Below are positions 41,501 through 56,500 of a stretch of 64,000 nt of DNA, in pieces. Position 1 is the stretch's first letter, and each line of letters opens with the position of its first letter. The notes under the pieces are model-generated. The model was not told where the DNA came from, did not search any database, and saw nothing but the letters and a program-made list of their open reading frames with translations. The stretch comes from Branchiostoma floridae (Eukaryota; Chordata; Leptocardii; Amphioxiformes; Branchiostomatidae), in assembly GCF_000003815.2 (NCBI RefSeq), contig NC_049984.1, positions 23,406,581 to 23,470,580 on the forward strand, read 5' to 3'. The translations under genes and the position numbers were made by a program.

Positions 41501-44500
41501 TAGAAATGACTATAAAATCTTCTCTAACTTGTTATTTTCTTCCTCCTACAAGCACCAAAATGTGTGAATTCCTGATCAAATCTGTTGATTTTCTTATAGG
41601 TCCAATATCCGGTCCACCTAATTTTTTCCGGTCCGGTTTTTCTGGACCAGTCCAATAAGAAAAACAGGTTTTGTAACGGTACGCTTTACCGATACCCAGC
41701 CCTATTGAAAATTGTCTTCCTTTCCTTTTTGCATTCTTAGTTAGAATGAACGTATTCTCCAACTAGATCCATTTTGCATATCAATTCATAGCTAGGATAT
41801 AAAAAAAAGACTCCAACAAGATTTCTCCAGTGTCACTGATGAAGAATGGCGCATGTTGTTTAAAATGTTTGACCGATTCCAAAATCATATCCAGTAGATT
41901 GTCAAGAGTAACTTCTTTTTGGCGTATCTTATTAATCTTCATCTACGTAACATCTTTCCTACATTGTCATTTTGTAGAATAATGACTGTATTGAGGGTCT
42001 GAATACCGTCATCCGTTAAGCGTTACAGGCTATTTTAATTCACCGTTAATCGTAGCCCAGCTCACTCTCATTCAATGTTGATTGTTTATCATCGTTATCA
42101 TCATCATCAGTCACTGGGTTCTGCATCTATAGTCTGGAAAGTCCTATAGCTGCATTCAGTCTTTCTTCATCTTTTTCCATTGTGCTTTGCATCCTGCAAG
42201 CTTCCTTAGCTCCTGGAGTTTCTTTGCTGTTGTTGGAAAAGCTCAACCCCTGTGCTTTAGGTCTGCTTTCAGCAGGCTGAGCAGGTTGACACAGTGTCTT
42301 CCCTTGCGTGCCTTGAATCTATTCGAACCTAGTATGGCGTATTCAAGGGCTTTTTGTGCAGGTGTGTCTTGTGGCATCCTGAGGATGTGTCCAAACATAG
42401 ACCACCTTGCCTGCTCGGCTTTTTCGGAGAGAGGTATGGTGTTACAGATACGGTACAGGGTGTTGTTGGATACCATGCTTTTTGGCCATTGGAGACCTGT
42501 GATTGCATGCAGATGTTTCCTCGTTATATTGTTCATGAACCATTATTGGACGTTTTAATTCTACATAGCGCGTTATTTGTTCATAATCCTGAATTCATCG
42601 TTAACCGTTGTTGAGGCCAATGTCAGATAACCGTCAGAGATCATACTCGTGAACACTCTGGTTTAAGACGATGTTATTGTCAGTGTCACCATCTCAACAC
42701 CTCATAAATCAGTTACTGTAGCTTTGACGCAAAATTTAATGTTCCGTTGCCACATGTAGGTGATTGAGTCCTGCAGATTTGTGTTGGGAAGTTTCCAAAT
42801 TTACCATTAAGTTGTCATCCTTTCTGAATCTGCTGGCACACCTAAATTTCCTGTTAAGCGTTGCCAGTATCCCCACATGCAGACCCTCATTATTGGGTGG
42901 GATAACTACTTTCTCTATGCAGCCAGGGACTGAATAGCTAGTATATGTATAGGAGCATGCAATAGGCAGGGCTAAATTGCAAAGTTTTGGAGTGGCTGCC
43001 ATTTGACACTGATTATAACTCAGGTGACCTTACTACTAGTACATTATATTGCCTCAGATGCAATTATAAAACAAAATCATACAACTGTTACTCAAGAATG
43101 AGAGAGCTGAACTTTATAGACTGATACTGTACAATAAAATTTAAGAGTCTAGTAATACAAACAAATTCATAATTCTAGTTAACATTTTCTCATCACAAAA
43201 ACAGAGATGTTGAATTCCTTCAAAGCATAAAGATAACCGGTAGTACACTCAAATAAGACATACCTATGTGAAGTTTACAAACTTGCATAGTTTCAACATT
43301 CAAAGAGCCTTTTAATGAGGTATAGTGTTCAAAAACGTGGCCAAGGGACCTTAAAAAGGCTGAAATTCCTAAGCACGTAAATAAGGCACATGTACGTGAA
43401 GTTTACAAAGTTAACTTAGTTGACATAGTTTCGCCATTCATTGAGTCTTTTAATGAGGTATGAAAAAACATTACAAGGGACATTCTGAAACTCCTAATAC
43501 ATGTTGTATGTAAAGAAGGCACCTTTATCCGTGGGGTAACCTATATCCGTCTTTATTAAACCAAGGGGTGTTTAGGGTTATCAAGTGGATGGACAGTGGT
43601 TGAAAGTGCAATACTTTTAAAATACAGCTTGTTTACCCATTTAAAACCACTGTCCGTCACATTGACATCCCTATATACCCAGTTTTTTTAAACAACGGAT
43701 AAAAAGTTACCCCACGGATAAAGGTGAACTAGCGTTATGCGTACCTGTGCATATATTGTGAGGGTCATGCTTTCTTACTTGGGAAATAGCCAAATGTCGG
43801 TGCCTTAGTCGAACTCTTTCGAATGAACGTCTGTGTATCCATAATTTAAGTGTAAGCCAGTGTAGTCCACCCTTGTTATAAGCTTAAGTTCATTTCCGAC
43901 GCTCTCTCCTTGGTCAACAAGTTCAATGTAAACTGCATGGCATTGCATAATTGTGTCTCTATAAATTAATGTAGTCCAAATGTTTCATTTCAAAAGAACA
44001 TTGGAAAGACATGTTAGAAGTTGACTTTTTTTCACTACCATTTTTGGTATAATTGTTAACTTTTTATAGCCAACTGCCTTTCAAGAAATGTCAACGGAAA
44101 TTCACTGAGTGTCTAACTATTTTTAGCTCCAAATTTATTCCAGTCAATTTGACATTATGATAACGTGTTGAATGCAAGTTCATCTGTGACGGTTATTCAA
44201 CATTATGGTACAAATTTAAACTCTATATCCGCACACAAAATAAAGTGCTTCTACCAACAAGCTTTCGTTCAGTCCTCTGATCCTAAGTTGTAATGACCCA
44301 AAGCCTATATGTCACACATCCAGACTGGAAGTGTGTCAACTTGATAAGGATCAGAGGACTGATCGAAATCTTGTTGGTATTTAGCGCTTTACTTTGCGTA
44401 CAGAATATAGAGTTTAAAATTGTAACATAATGATAACTGGTGGTTGAGAGTAAAGAAAAGACAATTTTTTCTACTTACCTGGCCATAGTGGTTCCCACGT

Positions 44501-47500
44501 CCGTGCCCTGGTGCCACCAGTAAGGCTAACAGAAGCACGGCTCCTTCAACCCCCATGTTCACGATTACCACACTCCCTCCCTTGTCGACAAACTCCTGGA
44601 CTGTCAATATGTCCCAGCTGTTACCCCGGCACTAGAGATACAGTCACGTCTCTCCCTCGCACGACATGCCAAGAAATTAGCAACTGTCTACGGGGTGCAT
44701 CGGCTTCATTCGGTCACAAAAGTACACAAATTGTCTGGGCCAAACCACCCACTTTATTCACCAAACGTATCAATGCCCTTGCCATGTATAAGGCCTTGTG
44801 GATAGCCCTTGGAGCGTGGTGTGTTACACCACCACACACATTGTACCTGGCATAATGACGGACACTGTTCTCCCTTTTGTATCTCAAGTTCAACACTTGT
44901 GCCAAAGGTGTCGGGGGCATGAAAGGTGTTAGTTTTACAATGAACATTTGACACCTGATAGGAATACCACTGCAGACAGGTTTCTCTTTGTATTAGCTTC
45001 TATTTAAGATAGCCGGCACCATACCATGAAACCTAATGACATCAATTAGTCCCAGATAGCCACAGTTTTCTTTCAATTAAAGACAAGATTACTCGTTAAC
45101 CGCTTGCTCTAAGTAGTCTAATTAATCTCTCGGTTAACACCTAATGTAAACATAGCCAGGAGGTGTGTACTTAGGGTAAATAAACCGAGTACGCCTGTAT
45201 TCATTCTTGTGGTGTTTAGTAAGTTTGTTAATGGTCCCCCTGTGTAAGTGTGGGACTAAAGAGTAGGTGGGCATTGTACTGGAGCTACTTTAACTTCCGA
45301 CCAGGTATGAAGAGAGAAAGTAACACTACCACCGTTGTTTCCGCCATGAATACGTCATTGTTTCTTAAGAGACCTTTGAGTGGTTGATGAATGACTGTTT
45401 AAAGAAATCAAAAGGTGCTTTATTGTGACTGCTTGTCGGGCCAATTTTGTGGCAATCAAAGACATGCTAATTTTGTTAAGATTACTTCTCTACATCTTAA
45501 GTGAATATAGGGCAATGAGAATGGCCAAATTTAAAATGTAATGACCATAAAATATATACTGTACATTCTTTAACGTTTGGGGGGACTTAAATCTATGATA
45601 GGAAAAGAAATGAGGCGTTTGTATTAAGTTTACTTGAGAAATGTATTATGAACAGAAGCGAACTTTATGAATCACTGTGCAGGAATGAAAATACTTGTCT
45701 CCATCTATAGACTGATAAACATTTAAACTAAAATTAAAGGCTGATATACATTCAGGGCTCGAAATACTTTTTTCTGCATACCTGCACTGGTACAGGTAAC
45801 ATTGAAAATTACCTGCACCAGACAAATTTTACCTGCACCACTCAGAATTTAGGAAGTATGGATCATATTAAAATTGTTGAGGAACCATAGCTATTTTTTC
45901 TTTTATACTTACAGTAATAGGTGGCGGTATCAATCAATGCAGCTAATAACAATCTACATACACCTACAAAATGTACATCATGGGACAATATGTATAAAAC
46001 CCAGTATACATGGACCAGTGCAGGTTAGGTGCAAGTAGACACCAGAAATACCTGCACAGCTCCAATTTTACCTGCACTAACCTGTATATACCCAGTACAT
46101 GGACCAGTGTAGGTTAGGTGCAGGTAGACACCAGAAATACCTGCACAGCTCCAATTTTACCTGCACTAACCTGCATATGCAGGTGGTATTTCGAGCCGTG
46201 ACACTAATATTGATGTTGTTTGTTGTCTCTGTGCATGGACAATTTGCTATCGGTGTGTTTGGATGTCTGACTGTGTTCTGGTGTGATTGTAGTTTAACTT
46301 AATACATTTGATTATGGTGTCAGTTGAGTGGTCGGAAGTGAGTGGCAAGATACAAATGTACTGCAATTAGTTCTGACTTGTAGGAGTGACTGAGGATGTA
46401 GAATATTAAGAGATGGTATTAGTAGCATAGATGTTTGTCAGTCGCTACAGACATTCCAGGTCATAGGGTCAATGGAAGAGTCTACTGACTCATAGGGAGG
46501 TATTGTTTTCGGCCTGTCTATGCGTGGTGGTGTTATATAATTTTTCATATGCTAGCCACGTTCAACTCACAAAATTATAACTGTTATGTCTCTCAGAATT
46601 TTTGTATAGTCTCTTCTCCTCTGTGATGTTGACATTATAGCCGCTGCCACACTGACATAGCAGCAGGATAATGTTATCAATGAGTTCAACTGACCAGTTC
46701 CGTTACAAAAATGTTTGATATACACAGCGTGCATGTTTCCTAGTACTGTTTCCCTTGGCAATCCTTCAACATTAACTTTGACTTTGACCTTTATTGTTGA
46801 CACAGAACCCTGTTGAGCCTGGCGTCCGTGCTGTGGAACTATGGGATACCTCTGCTGGTGTGCCGCTCCTATGGCCTGATTGGTTACATGCGAGTCGTGG
46901 TGAAGGAGCACACAGGTTCGTACTGGGGAGACTATAGCAGGGCTCTAGCCAGCGTCCGTTTTTCCGTCAATTGACGGAAATTTGCTGCGTCTGACGGAAA
47001 AAATTTGAAACCAATCCGTCAACCTTGACGGACAAAAATCCTTGGTGGATGCTACAGGCGGCTTGGGGATGCCGTCCACGGCCGTAAAAGCCACACACTG
47101 TTTGTTTTGCTATTGTTATGATTGTTGATAATGTGTGTCGGTGCCCTTTCGCATACGATAATCTCATTAAAAACCTGTTTTTCAAGATCTCAGTTCAGTC
47201 TCTCTAACTCTGGAATAGTGTTTTCGCGACAATTGGAATTGGCTGACGGAAAAAAATTTCGAGCTGGCTAGAGCCCTAGACTATAGAATTACGATTTTCT
47301 CCAATAATACATGTAATCCAATGGGAGAGTTGAGGAAAGAAATATGCAATTATCTCAAGAATCAAAAGTTGAAGCCATACAAACTTACCCTCAAATGATA
47401 GCCTACTATGCAAGAATTTCTATATGGCTAGTCTTTTGATGAACCCCCCTAATGAGAGCCCTTGGATTGGCCCGTTTGGTTCAAAACAGCTATATGGCGA

Positions 47501-50500
47501 TGATACCACTATTTCAGGGGGGTGCGGAAACCCCCTCAATGGAGAAAGATGATTTTTTTTTTTGCAATTCAACAAGTATATAGACTAGGGTCTTTCCTAC
47601 CGCAGCCACTCCCAAAATGCCCAGATTTCACATAAAATCCCACCAAGAAAGGCTTTTAATGGTTTAAAGTCTTGTTTTTATTTCAGCTATCTCACCGGGG
47701 GCTCTAGGTGCAGGTGCTTATTCTAGACACTGTCTCTCTAACTGGAAAAAGTTCACATACCGGTTAGGCCATGTTCATTTGATTACATGGATGACATTCT
47801 CTGGGAACCCCAAAAGTGCGGAGAGCGTGCGAATAAAGAAAAGTTCGGTCAGGTCAAAAAAATAGTTGCCCTCATTATGAAATCTAGATGGTCAGGAAAG
47901 CTGAACAAGAATTTAATTACCAAACATGAGTATGGTATACCAAACAATAGTTTATTCAGTTTTCTTTTGTCACATCTTCTTCATTGACCATGGAATTGAC
48001 TTTGACCTTCTATGACATAATTGTATGTTTTCGGTTAATTTTTTGTCATTTCTACAGCATATTTTTTTGGTGTGGAAATGGCTGAAATTGATACAATCAT
48101 GCACAGATATCATACAATATCGTCAAACCAAACATGACGTAAAACCACACTTAGTAGAGTAAGGTAATGTAAAATGGGAGTTCCATGATCATAACGTTTT
48201 TCACTGGTCCTAGGATCGGGTTCAAAATTGTTTGATGTAAATGTTAAAGACATAAATTGATTACCTATGGAATTGTCGTCCTTAAAATTTGCTTGCTGAG
48301 GCAGTACTTGGTAATTGTTGTAAGTTCTGGAAACTTGCGACTACTTCAACTTATATGACAAAACATCAAACTGACAGCGAGACCAGGAAATACGGCAGAC
48401 TTTGCCCCCTTACCCAGACTTAGTCTGGTTTGTGACCATTCCAGTCTCACGTGCAGACAAAAAGGCAACAGTTAGCTTGTACGGCAAACCCCTACTGTTG
48501 TCAGTGATGCGGAACTTACATGTAATACTTAATCAAAAAAGACATGGCATGTCCAAGGTAGATAGGAATGAATCATTATGGATAATAGAGGTATTGTTGA
48601 GAGTCTGTCTGACAGTGTGCGTATGAGTGTGTGTGTCTGTCTCAGAGTATCAGTCTTTGTGTTTCTGGATATTTGTGGTTAGTATATCTTAAGCTATAAC
48701 ATAAAGAACCTTTGGATTGATTGTAATATTTGGTATGTTGGTAAGTCTTGGATATGGGAAGTTGAAGGTCATAGTCAATTTTTGGCCCCCCTGTGGCTAT
48801 CCTTGGTACTGCAGCAGAACTTTGTTCTCGACATATGATGTGTACTTGACTAAAGTTCACATTCATTTGATAATTCTTAAATAAGGAAAGAACACAATAC
48901 AGTTAAAAAATGTGACAATTGTGCAAGCTTAGGGTGAGAACGACAACCTGTTAATACACAACAGTAAATGCATAATGATTTAAGTTCGCGGGGATATAAT
49001 TTCGCGATAGCGAAAAAGGACTTTTCGCGGTGGTTTTATAAAAGTTCGTGGTAGCACCATCTACATCTGTAGTTCTGGAACTAAACTGGCAAGTCGTTGG
49101 TTCTTTTGTTCGAAATGACGGATTAAGTTGTTGACGCCGTGTGCATTGATGTCACGTCTTTTGCTTTTTTCCCTGTAAACTTGAGCTTTCTCGCATTGGC
49201 TCAGTATTAAATAGAATACACCTGGGTATTCCATATTGCTCAAGGTATGGCCCAGGTATGTAAGCGTGCCACACAGCACATTTTGACGGCGTCAAAAGTG
49301 CACAGGAAACACGCAATGACGGCAGTCCCAAGGTGCCACATAGGGTACCCACAACGGCTGTTTCTTACGGTCTCAACATTGATAAAAGAAACAAACAGTA
49401 GACTATACTCGGTCACAAAATAGATAAACAGTCATACTTTACGATCTTTTGGTTTCTACGAACGACAGGGCTTAGGAAAATACCGAATTTGCCAAGTTCG
49501 TACGGAACGCCTGCCAGAATGTGCGAGCGCGGATCTTGAAGATCGTTCAACTATCCCGTCCTGAAAATAAATATTACAGCACCAAAACTATCAGCTTATG
49601 GCCTGACTGCGGATATATAGAGTTCACATGGTTACCCCTGACTTCTCCTAGGCACATACATGTACATATATCAGACCCAGACTATCCCGGACATGTCCCG
49701 TGCGTGTATAGTAGAGCTCTCACCGGGGGAGATGGTCTTGAAAGAATTACTCACAGTGTTCAGGATAATTTTTGGATTACAATTTAATTCTGGACTTGTT
49801 AACCCTCATACCCTGAACCTAAAACTGAAAATGGCCAGAAGTCTTATCCCCAATCATGCATTAAAAGTGACATTGAAATGATATTCAGTATCAGTGAATA
49901 TCATCAATACTGATGTATAGATTTCTATACATGTTTATGATAAAGAAAAATAAATGTAGAAGAGACGATCTTATGTATTGACTTTGCACTGATCAAAGGA
50001 AAGGAAAGTGGAAAGTGATCTTGATCCAGTTTTAGCTTACTGAAGAGCTAGGTTGTGACAGAGAGACAGGCGTTATGTACAGTATTTACAGGTTCATTGT
50101 ACCTGGGAAATTTCCCTAACTTAATGACAAGCACGGTGAACCATGGACCATGTTTGTTTGTTTGTTTATTTTATGTAAATTGTAGCAATCGTATAAATGC
50201 AACCTTCATGAAAAATTTGGGATATTCTTTTTGTCTGTGTGTGTCTGTTTATGTTTATGTTTATTTCTATGAATTATATATTCTTGGTTAGCAGTACTAG
50301 AATCTATGGTTGGATTATGATAATATTTGGTTAGTTACAGTATTTGAGAAGATGAAGGCCAAGGTTGATTTTGGGCCCCCTGGTGTGTGACATTGGCACT
50401 GCAGCAAAACTGCCTTTTGGAACATTTGTTTTCAAGATTGTTTGCAATCATCAAATGCACGCTAGAATCCAATTATGGTTTAATTCCTGTGTAATCATGA

Positions 50501-53500
50501 TCACAGGACAGAAGGCTGTTTTATGTTAACAAAATTTGTATATCGTTAAAGCAGGAGGGAAAGATTTGCTGAGTCAGACACTTCCGATGATAAAGTTTGT
50601 GTTTGGATCATGTGACACAGAGCAATTACCACCAGTGACTGTGACAGTCTATTTTTTGTGCATGTAGCTATTCTAAGCCTTTAAAGTGTTATTGACCTAT
50701 TTGGTGTCTTACTTGAAGTTGAAGGTCAAGGTTGACCTCGGTCCTGTAGTGCGTTGATTATGCAAATTTATCTGACTTTTGCTGTAGTGTCAATCATGGA
50801 AGTTCAGATAAAAAAAGTGTCTGTCTTGCCGGATATTTGGGGTTGTGGTAGGGTTGTCTCCATCATTAAATTTTGTTCCTTTCTAGTTTCTTTCTTTGTG
50901 TGTGTGTGTGTGTGTGGGGGGGGGGGGGGGGTAGAAAGGCATTAGCCATGATAAAAGGTTGCGATTTCGAGGTTGCGATTTCGAGGGCCAAAGGCAAAGG
51001 CAAAATTTGACTCAAATTGAACTTGTAGGCCTAATTTTAAATTGTTCATTTTTGCTAATTTTGTAAAAGTCGGTTAATTACACACAGTCACCCCATTTGC
51101 CAGTGCATTTCGTGCAATTATCCGAATGGTGCAACAAAGCGAAGTTATCAAGCTGGACCACACCACTATGGTGGACACACACCACCAAACAGAAGTGTGA
51201 GATTATCCGTTGTGCAATCAACTGGCTTGTACTGTATTATAAGACTTAGTACAAAAATATATTTCAATGTCGTAAAGTTAAGATTTGGGGGGGCAGATTG
51301 TATCATCCATTCCAACAAGCAAATTTCCATACCTGGATGGGTCCTGAAGACAGCCATTAGGTGGAACCGGTATGTCCCAGTGTGTGGTAACTTGGCAGAG
51401 TTCCCACCTAGAGGATTGCGTGATGACCCACTTGCCAACACTTTGACATCCCATTAAATCATTCCACACCGAATCCCTAATAAATTTCTCTAACTGTCAC
51501 TACAGGCTGATGAGTCTGGGTCTGTCCAGCCACTAATATAGATCATTACAGCCAGAATGGCACCAATTTTCTTCATGTCAAGCCTACGTGACCTTTGTGA
51601 GGCTTTGGGCCTACCTGGTGAATTTCTTGGTTTCTGGGTTTGCTTACTTAATTTTTGAGATTAAAAACTATCATTCCAGATACATGTAGATTAAGGTGTA
51701 TCAATCGTAAAATGCCATGTGAGTTCTACGCTGATCGAGTCCTCCCTTCCTGTTAATGTTTGTTGAAGAAAGATATTATTTTACCATGAAAATCTTTATT
51801 TCTGAATACTGTAAATGCAGAAATGATCGTTGTGGTTTAATGTTCGCGGTTTTCGCGGTGGCCACTTCACCGCGAATTTAAAACCACCGTGAACATTTTT
51901 CCATGGCAGTTACAGACTACAGCGCATGGTGTTACCACGAACTTAAAACCACCGCGAAAAGTCCCTTTTCCAGCTACCGCGAAATTAAATCCCCACTAAC
52001 TTAAATGCATAATTTTACAATATTTGTGGCTATTTCTGGAGTGTCTGTGCTTCTGGATGGATTTTGTATGTGAGTTAATAGGTCTCGGTGGAAGACAAGG
52101 CCATTAGGTCAAATTTGGGGCCTTGTTACTACTTGATGTTATAGAATGGTCAGTTTGTGTGGCATCAGGTATGCATACATGATACAATATAAGGTACGAA
52201 GTAGATCCAAAATTCCTGGTGTAATTACCTATCATGATATCTGTTATGTACATTAGAGTTGGGAAAACGAAGGTGAAGGTTGATTTTGGGCCCCCTGGTG
52301 TGTGACTTTGGTACTGATATTTGGTGGCAGATATCTTTTGATGTAAGGAAGAAATTGTGTACATTTGGGCCCTCTAGCAACTTGCTCTAGAACTGCAGGG
52401 GTATTTTTGTAAATCATTTTACAAGGAGGATAACTGAAGAAAAGAATGGTGAATTTCCCCTCTATTTTTAGCAATGACTTTGCATAGCTGATATTGTAAA
52501 AGTCGTTGGAAAAGTTTGAAGGGATCGTAAAGTTTGAAGTTTTATTTGTTGGATGATTCCCATCAATGTTCCACGTAAAAGTCCAACTTTACAAGAAAGG
52601 CAGTCAAACTATTTTTGTCTGAGAACTTTGGCAAGAAGGTTGTTTTTTTCCTGTTCGGGAGGGCGTGCAGCCAACGTTTTAGTGTTGAACTTGCAGTTTT
52701 GATTCCAACGGGCCCCTCGTTAATGTGCACTAATGTGTGCTAATAGGCTTCACGTGGTGACAAGGTGTGTTTATCTGGCAGTTGGGAGTATGGGTAAAGA
52801 GCTTCCAGACCGTTCTCATGATCATCAGCTCATCAATTACAGTTACTGTGAATGTCCAAATTTTCACGGTGGTTGTAGTTTTCATTGTAAACTCTTCAAC
52901 ACGAACTTAAAGCTACTGCAAAAATGCTGGCTCTGTCTTCTGCCTGCCTTGTTTCAATTGAAAAAAATACTGTGAACACTCCATTTACTCCCCACTTCAA
53001 AATTTAATCCTCATGAAATTAAAGGAATTTACTGTACTGGATCCAAAAACTAGTAAAAGCTTAACAATGTTGATTCAGTACATGTACCTTTGACACAGTT
53101 ATTTGACAGGACAAAGTTGAGGAAACTTTTCTCTGGTAAAAGTTGACTGTGAGAACTTTTCATGATTTATTGAATGTCAGAAAATCAACACTGTGACAGC
53201 AGAATCCCCTTTGCCAGGCTGGCACATTTCGTGCAATTAGAGTTATGCAGCAATGCAAAGTTACTAGTAACCAGCTGGACTGCAGCAGTTTTGGATTTGG
53301 GGATTCCGTGCAGTTAACAGAAGTGTGCATTAATCCGTAGGGCTTTTACGGCCCTATGGCCTCAAAACTTAAGGCTGTAAGACTTCTAGATCCTGTACCT
53401 TCACCATTTTTAGACAATGTCTGACAATTCTGATGTTAAGTTGTCTATGTTAGTAAAAAAAATGGCTGTCCCACATCCTTTTGGCTGTAGGGGCAGTGTG

Positions 53501-56500
53501 TAATGTTATCCACTGCATCTAAGCTCATCCCTCTCCTTCATTTTACTTTCTTTTTGTGTAAAGTGTACTTTTCCCAAAGGCACAATATCGTTAGCATGAT
53601 AGAATTCAAACCCAGTACTTCTGGCTTTTTGGCCTGGTGGGTTTAATGCAACACCACCCAGCTACAGTTAGACCATGCTTTATTGTACTGCTGGTAGTGT
53701 TGGACCACCTTCACTTGCTGTTGTACAATGTGTTGTACAGTTAATGACAATGAGACCACCTTCACTGACTGATGTACAATGTATTGTGTTTTCCAGTGAT
53801 CGAGTCCCATCCAGACAATGCACACTCTGACCTGAGACTGGACCGGCCTTTTCCAGCTCTGGCTGCTTATGTGGATGCTGTAGACATGGACTCTCTCAGC
53901 AAGAAGGTGGGTATGAAGAGTATTAGATAAATTTGCAGCTTCACCAAGAAAAAAGGAAGAAGTAGTAGTATACGTAGAACAGTGAAACCAGTGAGCAACC
54001 ACCTGCCGCAGGCAACCACCTGCCGTCAGAGGACACATTGAAACAGTCCCGTCCATTTTTACATATTAGTTAAGAAACCATCCATTTGTCCATATTAGGT
54101 TTCTTGGCGAGGCCAGAAACTTTTTGATCTCCCCGCATGAGCAACTCTTCTCTGCCCTTTCTTAGCATGTAGGCTTGCCAACTGTATTATGCAATACTCA
54201 GCAACAGTCTTGGCAAAAACACTCAGTCTGTCCAAGGACTTTATGTGATATAACGTCCTTGGTCTGTCAATCTGTCCATCTGGCCTATACAGGGAGGAGT
54301 AGTGGGAGGAGTTCCTGATTGGCTGACAGTTGATTAGTGCTACCTTATTGGCTGACAGTTGATTAGTGCTACCTTATTGGCTGACAGTTGATTAGTGCTA
54401 CCTGATTGGCTGACAGTTGATTAGTGCTACCTGATTGGCTGACAGTTGATAAGTGCTACCTGATTGGCTGACAGTTGATTAGTGCTAACTAAGGGTGGGT
54501 ACAGATACAGAAAATTCAGGTACAGGTACAGTCCAGAGGATCAGGCCCAGGTCCAGGCCTTAACCTGGACTAAATTACAATGTATCTGAAATTTTGTCCT
54601 ATTTTCGTCCCCTGGATTTTGAGTGTGTTTAACCTTGACCTCTGACCTTTCACAGGATCACAGCCACACCCCCTTCCCAGTCATCCTGCTAAAGAACTTG
54701 ATCCAGTGGAGGAAAGAGGTAAGAGAGAATGAATATTGCAGCAGTCATATTTACCTCCATGAAAAATGGAGGTATTGTTTTTGATGTCTGTGTGTATGTG
54801 TACATGTGCGCGTGTCCGTCTGTGTACGTGTATGTGTCTCATACGAAAGTCTTGTGATCAAAGCATCATGAGTAGTTCTGTGGTTATTTTTTTAAAAGTA
54901 CAATCGTCAATTTTGGCCCTCGTGGTGTGTTTAAATCTACACTGCGCAGTATCTACAATGTATTGACGCCAGACATGTATATTTTAGCGTACAATGTATC
55001 CACTGTGGGACTTGGAGGGTTACAAGTCTGTGTGGGTAAGGGGTTGAAGTCTGCCATCTCTGATGATTGACTTCTGTTGTGAAATGTAACAACAAGAAAG
55101 TAAAAAAATTGTCTGAAAACAAACTTAAAGGCAACCTAAGCAATATCACATTGTTAAAAGTGGAAATATTCTGAATAAGGCAGTCTGTATAATGTTGGGG
55201 AAGGAAAACCCTGATTCAAAAACCTCCGCTGCCTTGCGGCTATACCCAGTCCTGGGAAAGGCTACGGGAGTTAACCCAGAGAGAAAATCCGGAGTGGAGT
55301 ACGTGAGGCGGTTGGCTGTCAAACTCTGTCATCCTTCCGGCAACTCCTGCAGCCAAACCAACGCCAAGTGTCACGCCTCGCGTTCCCTTGGACCACGTCG
55401 GTGAGGTCGAGAGGGGGGTCCTGTTGTGTTTTTGGGCAGCGCAGGTCCTCCATAAACCTGCCCAGGCTAGCGCTCTGGAGAGGCCACTCCAGTCGCCCCC
55501 ATCACTGGGGGTGAGAAACAAACCGGGAGACAGCAGTTTACGGGTTATAAGTCCTTGCTAAATTGACGTAAAGCGGGACGCCACGGGTTGCCTTCGACAG
55601 TGGGAAGGATCTTCGTAATCCTATTGGTCAGTCACCGCCCGCTTTAAGCCGGGCAGCCCCCGGCCAGTTGGGTACTGACCCGTCACGATCTGCCTGCTTC
55701 ATCGGGTGCTTGGAGCTTAGAGTCTTACTCGACAAGTGGATCGTATGTCGCGCACCAGACAAACAAGAAAGTAAGGAAAAGAGAAGACAAAAGACCCAAC
55801 CCATTCGCATCGGTAGCTGGAATGTTCGTACCATGCGTACCGGCCTGTCAGATGACTTAACGGTCATAGAGGATATCCGTAAGACTGCAGCGATTGATCG
55901 CGAGCTCTACAGACTGAACATAGATATAGTTGCCTTGCAAGAAACACGCCTCCCTGACAGTGGATCCCTTAAGGAGGACTCCTACACCTTCTTCTGGCAA
56001 GGGAAAGGTATGGAAGAAACTAGGGAACACGGAGTCGGCTTTGCCGTCAGGAATACCTTGCTGCACATGATAGAACCACCCACAGGGGGCACAGAAAGGA
56101 TCATTACCCTACGTCTCTTCACGCACGAGGGTCCTGTCAACCTTCTATGTGTTTATGCTCCAACGTTACAGGCTACTTCTGAAGTCAAGGACCAGTTCTA
56201 TGGGCAACTTGACAGTGCCATTAAGAAAATCCCAGTATCAGAGCACATTTTCATCCTAGGTGACTTTAATGCTAGGGTGGGCACGGACCATGAGTCATGG
56301 CAGACTGTGCTAGGACATCATGGGATTGGAAAAATGAACGAAAATGGACAAAGACTCCTTGAGCTATGCTGCTATCACAATCTCTGTGTAACAAATACCT
56401 TCTTCCAGAATAAAGCTATTCACAAAGCATCCTGGCGACACCCCAGGTCGCAACGCTGGCACCAGCTGGACCTTGTCATTACACGACGTACTTCCCTAAA

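Larger units (their letters stand above)
47290..53796. other. NAE1 intron 7: repeat content only
   Basis: No exon is supported. It contains R1-family repeats near 48605-48830 and 50225-50425, with a weaker one near 52260-52320, a (GT)n-(G)n tract at about 50897-50931, the MITE at 51807-52021, partial MITEs at 48963-49065 and 52846-53037, and a SINE at 53480-53660. Confidence 0.6.
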
